The notes under the pieces: generated by a model
Told to the model about the DNA's origin: nothing
Database searches by the model: none
The model's input: the letters and a program-made list of their open reading frames with translations, nothing else
Shown here: piece by piece, positions 7,669 to 14,422 of the stretch
Numbering within the stretch: position 1 is the stretch's first letter
How the letters are laid out: the number at the start of each line of letters is the position of its first letter
Made by a program: the position numbers and the translations under genes
Origin: Actinomycetota bacterium
Lineage (GTDB): Bacteria > Actinomycetota > Humimicrobiia > Humimicrobiales > Humimicrobiaceae
Assembly: GCA_023488645.1 (NCBI GenBank)
Contig: JAMDDL010000065.1
Span: 1-18,969, forward strand
Direction: 5' to 3'
DNA length: 18,969 nucleotides

Positions 7669-8232
7669 GTGTCCAGAATTGGAAAGATACCGATTGAAAT
7701 TCCATCAGGAGTAAGTATAAATATTAATGGAAATAAAGTATCTGTGAAAGGAAAACTTGGAGAACTTACTCAAGAGATTGGAGATTATGTAAATTTATCT
7801 GTTGAGGAAAACAAATTAGTTTTAACAAGAAAATCAGATGATAAAACAGGCCGTTCCCAGCACGGTCTTTACAGAAGCCTTTTAAATAATATGGTTAAAG
7901 GGGTAAGTGAAGGATTTGAAAAGTCACTTGATATCATTGGTGTCGGATATAGGGCAAGCAAAAAAGGAAATGATCTTGAAATTCTGATAGGGTATTCAAA
8001 TCCTGTTTTTGTCAAGGCAATTGACGGGATTACATTTGATTTGCCAAATCAGAATCTTATAATTGTCAAAGGAATAGATAAGCAAAAAGTTGGGGAAGTA
8101 GCCTATATGATTAGAAATATCAGAAAACCTGAACCTTATAAAGGCAAGGGCATTAAATATAGGGATGAAGTTATTAAAAGAAAAGTTGGGAAAACTACAG
8201 CTTCCGGCGGTAAAGTTGGTGCTAAAAAATAG
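7669..8232 (+). CDS. rplF: 50S ribosomal protein L6
   Basis: L6 lies at the base of the L7/L12 stalk near the sarcin-ricin loop. The product begins MSRIGKIPIEIPSGV from a GTG at 7669, with AAGGGGG upstream. Both copies of the L6 fold can be followed. The signature near the end reads PEPYKGKGIKYRDE. At 187 residues it has a short glycine/lysine tail beyond the usual 177-180. A 77-base gap without a recognised feature follows before rplR. Confidence 0.97.
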   Translation: MSRIGKIPIEIPSGVSININGNKVSVKGKLGELTQEIGDYVNLSVEENKLVLTRKSDDKTGRSQHGLYRSLLNNMVKGVSEGFEKSLDIIGVGYRASKKGNDLEILIGYSNPVFVKAIDGITFDLPNQNLIIVKGIDKQKVGEVAYMIRNIRKPEPYKGKGIKYRDEVIKRKVGKTTASGGKVGAKK

Positions 8233-8309
8233 TCAGTTCGGATGTATTAGAATTAATTTTAAGGGAATTCAATAATTTTAAGTATTTTTTTTAATATACA
8301 GGAGTTTTA

Positions 8310-8672
8310 ATGAGAACTAAAAGAGAAATCAGGAATAAGGCTGAAAGAAGAAAGTTATCAGTCAGGGCTAAAATAAATAAAATTACTGATCGGCCAAGGC
8401 TTTGTGTTTTTAGGAGCAATAATTATGTTTATGCTCAAATTATAGATTCTAAGACTGGCAGCACTATTACTGGCATAAGCAGTAAGATAATTGAAAAAAC
8501 ACCTGACGAAAAGGGTTATCTGGGAGTTTGTTTCAGGACAGGCAAAGCCCTTGCAGAAAAAGCAAAGGAAAAAAATATTGATAAGGTTGTGTTTGACAGA
8601 GGCAGCCTTAAATATCATGGAAGAATAAAAGCTTTGGCAGACGGTGCCAGAGACGGAGGATTAATATTTTAA
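8310..8672 (+). CDS. rplR: 50S ribosomal protein L18
   Basis: L18 binds 5S rRNA together with L5 and fixes it in the central protuberance. The 120 residues are a normal length, with the basic N terminus RNKAERRKLSVRAKI, then RPRLCVFRSNNYVYAQIID and the C-terminal FDRGSLKYHGRIKALADGAR. The ATG is preceded by ACAGGAG. It is followed after 27 bases by rpsE. Confidence 0.97.
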   Translation: MRTKREIRNKAERRKLSVRAKINKITDRPRLCVFRSNNYVYAQIIDSKTGSTITGISSKIIEKTPDEKGYLGVCFRTGKALAEKAKEKNIDKVVFDRGSLKYHGRIKALADGARDGGLIF

Positions 8673-8699
8673 ACAGGTTTTTATTTAAGGAGGAGAGTA

Positions 8700-9170
8700 G
8701 TGCCGGAATTTTCTAAAGAAGGAAATATTGCTGAAAAAGTTTTAAAAATAAACAGGGTAGCCAAAGTTGTAAAAGGCGGAAGAAGATTCAGCTTCTCAGC
8801 GCTGGTTGCAGTTGGGGATATGGATGGAATGGTTGGAGTAGGCTTCGGTAAAGCCAATGAAGTTTCCATTGCAATACAAAAAGGTGTTCATGCTGCAAAA
8901 AAGAATATGTTCAGAATTCCAATAAAAAGTGGCACAATACCCTATGAGATTAATGCAGTTAAGGGTGCGGGTCATGTATTTATTAAACCTGCCACCCATG
9001 GAACAGGCGTAATTGCAGGAGGACCTGTAAGAGCAATAATGGAACTTGCAGGCATTAAGGATGTTGTTGCCAAATCCATAGGAAGTTCAAATGCTATGAG
9101 TATTGTAAATGCAACAATAGACGGACTTAAAAGTATTAAAAGTCCGGGCGAATTAATTAATAAGGCATAA
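8700..9170 (+). CDS. rpsE: 30S ribosomal protein S5
   Basis: S5 lines the mRNA entry channel with S3 and S4 and influences decoding accuracy. The start is GTG at 8700, four bases after AAGGAGGAG (8687-8695). The 156-residue product has the double-stranded RNA-binding domain KINRVAKVVKGGRRFSFSAL and the second domain with HGTGVIAGGPVRAIMELAGI and GSSNAMSIVNATIDGL. It is a little shorter at the N terminus than the E. coli protein. rplO follows after only 17 bases; the expected rpmD (L30) is not between them. Confidence 0.97.
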   Translation: MPEFSKEGNIAEKVLKINRVAKVVKGGRRFSFSALVAVGDMDGMVGVGFGKANEVSIAIQKGVHAAKKNMFRIPIKSGTIPYEINAVKGAGHVFIKPATHGTGVIAGGPVRAIMELAGIKDVVAKSIGSSNAMSIVNATIDGLKSIKSPGELINKA

Positions 9171-9187
9171 GCTTTTTAGGAGTCAAA

Positions 9188-9640
9188 ATGGTAAATCTTA
9201 ACGATCTGGGGCCAGCTTATGGTTCAGTTAAAAATAAAAAAAGAGTGGGAAGAGGAAATGCTTCCGGTCATGGAACAACTTCAGGAAGAGGGAGCAAGGG
9301 GCAGCTTTCCAGATCAGGCGGCAAGAGCAAGACAAGGCTTGGATTTGAAGGCGGACAGATGCCTTTAAATAGAAGGATTCCTCATCTTAAAGGTTTCAAA
9401 AATACCCGTAAAAAAGAATTCAATATTATAAATTTAAATCAGCTTGAAAAATTTGATGAAGGTTTTACTGTTGATTTTGATGCTCTGGTAAACATGGGTA
9501 TGATAATGGACAGAGATAATAAAGTTAAAATATTAGGTAATGGGAGTCTGACAAAAAAGCTGATTATTAAAGCTGATTGTTTCAGCAAAAGTGCAATTGA
9601 AAAAATAGAAAAAGCCGGAGGAAAAGCGGAGGCAATTTAA
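9188..9640 (+). CDS. rplO: 50S ribosomal protein L15
   Basis: L15 is a late-assembly protein that penetrates 23S rRNA with a long glycine-rich N-terminal arm. The arm is clear here (GRGNASGHGTTSGRGSKGQ and GGKSKTRLGFEGGQMPL), followed by the globular domain with IINLNQLEKF and the end EKAGGKAEAI. The 150 residues are close to the usual 144-147. The stop TAA and the secY ATG share one base (TAATG), so the two are likely coupled. Confidence 0.97.
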   Translation: MVNLNDLGPAYGSVKNKKRVGRGNASGHGTTSGRGSKGQLSRSGGKSKTRLGFEGGQMPLNRRIPHLKGFKNTRKKEFNIINLNQLEKFDEGFTVDFDALVNMGMIMDRDNKVKILGNGSLTKKLIIKADCFSKSAIEKIEKAGGKAEAI

Positions 9641-10902
9641 TGTTTCGGGCACTGTTAAATGCTTTTAGAATCAGGGAATTAAGAAACAGGATATTATTTA
9701 CTGTTGGAATTCTTGCGCTTTACAGATTTGGAGCTAATCTTACTATTCCCGGAGTTGATCCTTCAAAACTGCTTGATCAGGTTGAAAAAGGAATCATAGG
9801 AATGATGGATTTGTTTTCAGGCGGTGCTCTTGGAAAATTTTCAGTTTTTTCACTTGGCATCATGCCTTATATTACATCTTCAATTATCATGCAGCTTCTT
9901 CAGGTAGTAATTCCCAAACTTGATGCTCTTGCTAAGGAAGGAGAAAGCGGCAGGAGAAAAGTAAACCAGATTTCAAGATATGTAACTGTTGGTCTTGCAC
10001 TTATTCAATCTTTTGCAATGACTTTTTATTTCAGAAACTTTGGGGCTGTTCCAAATTTTGATCTGGTGCACGTAAGCTTGATAATTTTGACATTAACAGC
10101 AGGGACAACAGTTATTATGTGGCTGGGAGAATTAATAAATCTGCATGGTATCGGAAATGGTATTTCACTGATTATCTTTGCTTCAATTGTTTCAAGAATT
10201 CCAGGCGGATTAATCAGTTTGTTCAGAATAAAGGGAACAAACTGGTTTTTAATTGGGTTATTTGCACTTATTTCAGTCGGGGTTGTCATGGCAATAATAT
10301 TAATTACACAAGGCGAGAGAAGAATTCCTGTTCAGTATGCAAAAAGAATTGTAGGCAGAAAAGTATTTGGAGGTCAGACAACATATATCCCTCTTAAAGT
10401 TAATCAGTCAGGAGTTATGCCGATAATTTTTGCAGTATCCATGCTTCTTTTCCCTGCAACAATTGCACAATTTATTAATGTTAAATGGCTGCAAAGTCTT
10501 GCAAACTGGTTAAGTCCTTCCATAGGAGGCAGAATAAATCCGTTTTATATCATTGTTTATTCTTTGCTTATCATAGCTTTTGCTTACTTTTATACTGCAA
10601 TTGCTTTTAATCCAAGTGAAACTTCCGAAAATTTAAGAAAGTATGGCGGTTATATTCCCGGACTTCGTCCCGGCAAGAATACATCAGATTTTCTTTCAAA
10701 TATTTTAAACAGGATAACTCTTCCCGGGGCAATTTTTCTTGCCATTATAGCAATACTTCCTGAAATATTGATTGATACGATGGGTATACCATTTAAATTT
10801 GGGGGAACCTCAGTATTAATTGCTGTCAGTGTTGCTCTGGAAACTATGAAATGGATTGAGTCACAACTGATGATGAGAGATTATGAAGGATTTATTAAAT
10901 GA
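9640..10902 (+). CDS. secY: Protein translocase subunit SecY
   Basis: SecY is the ten-helix membrane channel through which the Sec pathway exports or inserts proteins, working with SecE and SecA. The 420-residue product is slightly short compared with the usual 430-440. Landmarks are the N terminus RIRELRNRILFTVGILALYR, the plug region MDLFSGGALGKFSVFSLGIMPYI, GESGRRKVNQISRY in an early cytoplasmic loop, the SecA/ribosome-contacting loop GERRIPVQYAKRIVGRK and the C-terminal LMMRDYEGFIK. It shares one base with rplO and four (ATGA) with adk. Confidence 0.98.
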   Translation: MFRALLNAFRIRELRNRILFTVGILALYRFGANLTIPGVDPSKLLDQVEKGIIGMMDLFSGGALGKFSVFSLGIMPYITSSIIMQLLQVVIPKLDALAKEGESGRRKVNQISRYVTVGLALIQSFAMTFYFRNFGAVPNFDLVHVSLIILTLTAGTTVIMWLGELINLHGIGNGISLIIFASIVSRIPGGLISLFRIKGTNWFLIGLFALISVGVVMAIILITQGERRIPVQYAKRIVGRKVFGGQTTYIPLKVNQSGVMPIIFAVSMLLFPATIAQFINVKWLQSLANWLSPSIGGRINPFYIIVYSLLIIAFAYFYTAIAFNPSETSENLRKYGGYIPGLRPGKNTSDFLSNILNRITLPGAIFLAIIAILPEILIDTMGIPFKFGGTSVLIAVSVALETMKWIESQLMMRDYEGFIK

Positions 10903-11537
10903 GATTAATTTTTCTTGGAGCGCCTGGTGTTGGAAAGGGAACACAGGCAAAAAAAATTGCATCAAAATTTAATATTCCCCATGTTTCAACTGGTGACATA
11001 CTAAGAGCTGAAATCAAAAAAGGCAGTATTTTAGGAAAAAAAGCTGCAGAATTTGTGCACAGCGGCAAACTGGTACCGGATGAAATTATTCTGGAAATGA
11101 TTAAAGAACAGTTTAAAACTGACAGATTTAAATCAGGGTTTTTGATGGATGGTTTTCCAAGAACTCTTGAACAGGCTGAAAAATTCTCGAAACTTTTAAA
11201 AGAACTTGATATAAAAATTGACAGAGTGATAAATATTGTTGTTGATGAAGAGGAAATTGTAAAAAGGCTTACAAACAGACTAGTTTGCGGTGAATGCAAA
11301 AAAATATTCAGCTTAAGTGAAGTTAATAAAAACGGCAGTTTTTTATGCGATGTTTGCGGAAGTGAACTTTCAAAGAGAAAAGATGACTCTGAAGAAGTTA
11401 TCAAGCACAGAATTGAAGTTTATAAATCACAAACACAGCCTTTGGTTGAATTTTACAGTAAAAAAAAGCTTCTTGAAAATATTGACGGGCATGGAACAGA
11501 AGATGAAATTTTTGAAAGGATTTTAGCTCGTTTATGA
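10899..11537 (+). CDS. adk: Adenylate kinase, zinc-lid type
   Basis: The enzyme interconverts ATP plus AMP with two ADP in the cytoplasm. The 212 residues show the P-loop GAPGVGKGTQ (7-16), the AMP-site DGFPRT (84-89) and a long LID domain. The LID carries four cysteines, Cys130, Cys133, Cys150 and Cys153, which bind zinc in the Gram-positive type of the enzyme. The ATG overlaps the secY stop (ATGA) and GAAGGA inside secY may serve as ribosome binding site. The secY-adk-map order is widely conserved. Confidence 0.97.
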   Translation: MRLIFLGAPGVGKGTQAKKIASKFNIPHVSTGDILRAEIKKGSILGKKAAEFVHSGKLVPDEIILEMIKEQFKTDRFKSGFLMDGFPRTLEQAEKFSKLLKELDIKIDRVINIVVDEEEIVKRLTNRLVCGECKKIFSLSEVNKNGSFLCDVCGSELSKRKDDSEEVIKHRIEVYKSQTQPLVEFYSKKKLLENIDGHGTEDEIFERILARL

Positions 11538-12298
11538 TTATTTACAAGTCAGAAGATGAGATTAAAATCATGAAAAGGGCTGGTGAACTTGTTGCCAATG
11601 TTCTTTTAAAACTTGAAAGCATTATAAAGCCCGGCATAACTACGGAATTTTTGGACAGGACTGCAGAGGAAATAATTATTTCGCGTAATGCAAAGCCGGC
11701 ATTTAAAGGATATCTGGGCAGAATTTCAAAAATACCTTTTCCTGGAACAATATGTGTTTCAGTAAATGAGGAAGTTGTCCATGGAATTCCTGGCAAGCGG
11801 ATTTTATATGAGGGTGATCTGGTATCAATAGACGTTGGTGTGCAGCTTGACGGATTTTTTGGAGATGCAGCTAGAAGCTATAAAGTTGGCAGGGCAGGAA
11901 ACAAAATTGAAAAGATTATGCAAACTACATGGGATGCTTTAAATGATGCAATTGACAAGTGTGTTGAGGGAAACAGACTGGGAGATATCTCTCACGCAAT
12001 TGAATCAAGAGCAGCAACCAATGGATTTTCAGTTGTAAAGGATTTTGTAGGACACGGGATTGGAAGAAATATGCATGAGGATCCTCAGGTTTTAAACTAT
12101 GGTCCCGCTCATCAGGGTCCTTTGCTTAAAAAAGGAATTGTTCTTGCAATCGAACCTATGTTAAATGAGGGAGAAAGTGATATCGAAGTATTGAAAGACT
12201 CTTGGACAGTAGTAACAAGGGACGGAAAAATTTCCTGTCATTTTGAAGACACAGTTGCTGTCACTTCAAAGGGCTCAACAATATTGACAAGATTATAA
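11534..12298 (+). CDS. map: Methionine aminopeptidase type I
   Basis: The enzyme removes the starting methionine from nascent proteins. The 254-residue product is the short type I form without an N-terminal extension. The five metal ligands of the pita-bread fold are visible: Asp100 (SIDVGV), Asp111 (GDAARS), His174 (GHGIG), Glu207 (IEPM) and Glu238 (FEDT). The substrate-side His83 is in VVHGIP. The ATG overlaps the adk stop by four bases (ATGA). The end of the gene contains TTGACA at 12284-12289, which could be part of an infA promoter. Confidence 0.97.
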   Translation: MIIYKSEDEIKIMKRAGELVANVLLKLESIIKPGITTEFLDRTAEEIIISRNAKPAFKGYLGRISKIPFPGTICVSVNEEVVHGIPGKRILYEGDLVSIDVGVQLDGFFGDAARSYKVGRAGNKIEKIMQTTWDALNDAIDKCVEGNRLGDISHAIESRAATNGFSVVKDFVGHGIGRNMHEDPQVLNYGPAHQGPLLKKGIVLAIEPMLNEGESDIEVLKDSWTVVTRDGKISCHFEDTVAVTSKGSTILTRL

Positions 12299-12327
12299 GC
12301 AGTTCAAAATATAATTTAAAAAAGTTA

Positions 12328-12356
12328 TAGACATTTTTTGTAATATTTGATATTTT
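12328..12356 (+). promoter_or_regulatory. Possible promoter for infA
   Basis: In the 96-base gap between map and infA, TAGACA (12328-12333) and TATTTT (12351-12356) are 17 bases apart and would start transcription about 30 bases before infA. A second pair, TTGACA (12284-12289) and TATAAT (12310-12315), has perfect hexamers but a 20-base spacer. In such AT-rich DNA, hexamer matches occur by chance, so this is only a candidate. Confidence 0.25.
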
Positions 12357-12383
12357 TTAAATTTGCTTTATTTTTTTGAAAGC

Positions 12384-12390
12384 GGGAGGA
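12384..12390 (+). promoter_or_regulatory. Ribosome binding site selecting the infA ATT start
   Basis: GGGAGGA is a strong Shine-Dalgarno; its GGAGG core (12385-12389) is five bases before the ATT at 12395. No ATG, GTG or TTG in any frame follows at initiation distance in the infA frame, so this site is the main evidence for a non-canonical start. Confidence 0.7.
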
Positions 12391-12394
12391 TATT

Positions 12395-12616
12395 ATTTCA
12401 GAAAAAGAAGAAATAATTGAAGTTGAAGGAACAATACTTGAAGCATTACCAAATGCAATGTTTCGGGTGGAACTTGAAAACGGACATAAAATTCTTGCAC
12501 ATATTTCAGGTAAGATGAGAATGCATTATATTAAAATATTGCCGGGAGATACTGTTAAAGTTGAGTTGTCTCCGTATGACCTGACAAGGGGCAGAATAAT
12601 TTACAGAAAAAAATAA
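12395..12616 (+). CDS. infA: Translation initiation factor IF-1, apparent ATT start
   Basis: IF-1 occupies the ribosomal A site during initiation and works with IF-2 and IF-3. The protein is a full OB-fold IF-1 of 73 residues if counted from ATT 12395. It reads EIIEVEGTILEALPNAMF, then VELENGHKILAHISGKMRM and LPGDTVKVELSPYDLTRGRI. The frame is closed upstream by TGA at 12377-12379. The first standard start codon is ATG 12458 (residue 22), inside the first part of the OB fold. ATT 12395 has GGAGG five bases upstream and gives the family N terminus (compare MAKEDVIEVEGT). ATT 12392 is a less likely alternative because of its two-base spacing. A sequencing error of an ATG is also possible. Confidence 0.9.
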   Translation: MSEKEEIIEVEGTILEALPNAMFRVELENGHKILAHISGKMRMHYIKILPGDTVKVELSPYDLTRGRIIYRKK

Positions 12617-12660
12617 TTATATTATTTTATATGGTTTGGCAATTAAGTTTTTAGATTATT

Positions 12661-12696
12661 ATCCTGAAAGACAGATTCAGGATTTTATTAAATTTT
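12661..12696 (+). terminator. Hairpin with interrupted T-tract between infA and rpmJ
   Basis: ATCCTGAA (12661-12668) and TTCAGGAT (12676-12683) are perfect inverted repeats, an 8-bp stem with a 7-base loop. They are followed by TTTTATTAAATTTT. This resembles a weak intrinsic terminator or attenuator that could lower transcription of rpmJ and later genes relative to infA. Three of the eight pairs are G-C and the T-tract is broken, so termination would be partial. It could alternatively be a processing site. Confidence 0.4.
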
Positions 12697-12745
12697 AAAG
12701 GGATACAAAAAAATACAAAAATATATTTAAATAAAGGAAATTATA

Positions 12746-12859
12746 ATGAAAGTCAGACCGTCAGTTAAAAAAATTTGTAATGATTGCCGTATTATAAGAC
12801 GTGAGGGCAAGGTAATGATTATTTGTAAAAATCCCCGTCATAAACAAAGACAAGGTTAA
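12746..12859 (+). CDS. rpmJ: 50S ribosomal protein L36 (zinc form)
   Basis: L36 is the smallest ribosomal protein, a zinc ribbon in the large subunit. The 37-residue product MKVRPSVKKICNDCRII... has ligands Cys11, Cys14, Cys27 and His32, the zinc-binding version. The ATG is preceded by AAAGGAAA at suitable distance. Its stop TAA abuts the rpsM ribosome binding site (TAAGGAGG), so rpmJ and rpsM are probably coupled. The order infA-rpmJ-rpsM is the standard alpha-operon start in many Gram-positive-type bacteria. Confidence 0.97.
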   Translation: MKVRPSVKKICNDCRIIRREGKVMIICKNPRHKQRQG

Positions 12860-12872
12860 GGAGGAAATTCAA

Positions 12873-13259
12873 GTGGCAAGAATTGCTGGAATCGATATTC
12901 CAAGGAATAAACATATAGTTATTGCTCTTACTTATATTTACGGTATTGGTAAACCAACTGCTTTAAAAGTTTTGACCGGTCTCGGCATAGATCCGGCAAG
13001 AAAAACCAGTGATTTAACTGAAGAAGAAGTAATAAAAATCAGAGAATATGTTGATTCAAACTTTAAAGTTGAAGGCGATTTAAGAAGGGACGTAAGCCAG
13101 AGTATTAAAAGGCTTATTGAAATTAATTCCTATAGGGGCATAAGGCATAAGAGAAATCTGCCCGTCAGAGGCCAGAGAACTCATACTAATGCTAGAACAA
13201 GGAAGGGCAGAAAGCCTTCAGTAGGTATTAAGAAAAAAACAACGGCTACCGTTAAATAA
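12873..13259 (+). CDS. rpsM: 30S ribosomal protein S13
   Basis: S13 lies at the top of the small-subunit head, bridges to the large subunit (L5) and touches tRNA. The start is GTG at 12873 with GGAGG at 12860-12864. The 128 residues begin MARIAGIDIPRNKH, pass YIYGIGKPTALKVL and carry the C-terminal signature RGIRHKRNLPVRGQRTHTNA. The basic tail ending in KKKTTATVK is slightly longer than in the 118-residue E. coli protein. Confidence 0.98.
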   Translation: MARIAGIDIPRNKHIVIALTYIYGIGKPTALKVLTGLGIDPARKTSDLTEEEVIKIREYVDSNFKVEGDLRRDVSQSIKRLIEINSYRGIRHKRNLPVRGQRTHTNARTRKGRKPSVGIKKKTTATVK

Positions 13260-13273
13260 TCAGGAGGATAAAT

Positions 13274-13672
13274 TTGGCTACCAAGCAAACTGCTAAAAAA
13301 AGAATTAAAAGAAAGGAAAGAAAGAATATTCCATATGGGATTGCTCATATTCAATCAACCTTTAACAATACAATTGTTAATATAACGGATCTGAACGGCA
13401 ACTCAATCGCATGGGGTAGTGCGGGCGGTCAGGGATTTAAAGGTTCAAGAAAAAGCACACCTTTTGCTGCTCAGGTTACCGCAACTGCAGTTGCAAAATC
13501 AGCCCAGGAACACGGAGTGTCAAAAGTCGATGTGAGGGTTAAGGGTGTAGGCTCCGGCAGAGAAACTGCAGTAAGATCCCTGCAGGCTGTTGGTCTGGAA
13601 ATAGGATCAATTACAGATGTTACTCCTGTTCCTCATAATGGGTGCAGGCCGCCAAAAAGAAGAAGGGTATAA
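13274..13672 (+). CDS. rpsK: 30S ribosomal protein S11
   Basis: S11 is on the platform of the small subunit next to the mRNA exit and the Shine-Dalgarno helix. The 132-residue product has the basic N terminus KKRIKRKERKNIPYGIAHI, the core STFNNTIVNITD, then FKGSRKSTPFAAQ and the C-terminal DVTPVPHNGCRPPKRRRV. The start is TTG at 13274 with AGGAGG just upstream, 14 bases after rpsM. Confidence 0.98.
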   Translation: MATKQTAKKRIKRKERKNIPYGIAHIQSTFNNTIVNITDLNGNSIAWGSAGGQGFKGSRKSTPFAAQVTATAVAKSAQEHGVSKVDVRVKGVGSGRETAVRSLQAVGLEIGSITDVTPVPHNGCRPPKRRRV

Positions 13673-13715
13673 AATTTGAATGTCTATAAATATTTACTAT
13701 AAGGAGTTATTTTAG

Positions 13716-14342
13716 ATGGCTAGAATTAAGGACGCTGTTTGCAAGTTGTGCAGAAGAGAAAAAGAAAAATTATTTTTAAAAGGCTTAAGGTGCTATACGG
13801 ATAAATGCGGAGTTACAAAAAAACCATATGTTCCGGGGCAGAAAGCAAAAATGAGGCTGGTTGAATCAGAATATTATACACAACTAAGAGAAAAGCAAAA
13901 AGCTAAAAGGTATTATGGTGTTCTTGAAGCTCAATTTTTAAATTATTACAGAAAAGCAACAAGAAAGTCGGGAATTACAGGGGAAGTTCTCCTGCAGCTT
14001 CTTGAAACAAGGCTTGATAATGTATTGTATCTTATGGGATTTGCAACATCAAGGGCACAATCAAGGCAGATTATTTCACATGGCCATGTTCAGGTAAACA
14101 ATAAAAAGGTTAACATACCCTCATTTCAGATAAAAGAAGGACAGGAAGTTAAAATAGCAGAAAAAAGTAAGGAATTGATTCCTGTTGTCGAAGCCAGGGA
14201 TAGTGCGCAAAGCCTAAGCATCCCGGAATGGCTGGAGGTAGATTTTAAGAATTTGAAGGGTAAAGTTGTAAGAATTCCCGTGAGAGCTGACATTAAAGCA
14301 CCTGTTAATGAACAAATGATTGTCGAACTTTATTCAAAATAA
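13716..14342 (+). CDS. rpsD: 30S ribosomal protein S4 (zinc form)
   Basis: S4 starts assembly of the 5' domain of 16S rRNA and forms the mRNA entry channel with S3 and S5. The 208 residues hold an N-terminal zinc finger with Cys9, Cys12, Cys26 and Cys31. The S4 RNA-binding domain follows (ETRLDNVLYLMGFATSRAQS, then QIISHGHVQVN). AAGGAG at 13702-13707 is eight bases before the ATG. The protein lies in the same operon as rpoA, the usual order in Gram-positive-type bacteria and E. coli alike. Confidence 0.98.
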   Translation: MARIKDAVCKLCRREKEKLFLKGLRCYTDKCGVTKKPYVPGQKAKMRLVESEYYTQLREKQKAKRYYGVLEAQFLNYYRKATRKSGITGEVLLQLLETRLDNVLYLMGFATSRAQSRQIISHGHVQVNNKKVNIPSFQIKEGQEVKIAEKSKELIPVVEARDSAQSLSIPEWLEVDFKNLKGKVVRIPVRADIKAPVNEQMIVELYSK

Positions 14343-14361
14343 TTCTTAAAAATTACTTATA

Positions 14362-14389
14362 TTGATATTTGTATTATTATTTTTATAAT
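14362..14389 (+). promoter_or_regulatory. Predicted housekeeping promoter upstream of rpoA
   Basis: TTGATA (14362-14367, five of six consensus bases) and TATAAT (14384-14389, perfect) are separated by 16 bases in the 80-base rpsD-rpoA gap. Transcription would start near 14396, giving a leader of about 27 bases that includes the CAGGAGG ribosome binding site of rpoA. This would allow rpoA-rplQ and later genes to be made apart from the ribosomal genes. The AT-rich setting raises the chance of a fortuitous match. Confidence 0.5.
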
Positions 14390-14422
14390 TTTTCTCTCTT
14401 AATTTCAGGAGGTTAAAATAAA

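Noticed and set aside
10895..11404. Long open frame on the - strand opposite adk (similar ones opposite rplP, rplE, rpsH and others)
   Set aside because: Each lies opposite a conserved gene and shows low-complexity Ser/Leu/Ile-rich residues with no family resemblance; they are mirror frames of real genes.
13676..13703. TTGAAT-16-TATAAG promoter before rpsD
   Set aside because: Its transcription start would fall after the AAGGAG ribosome binding site of rpsD, so it would make a poorly translated message.
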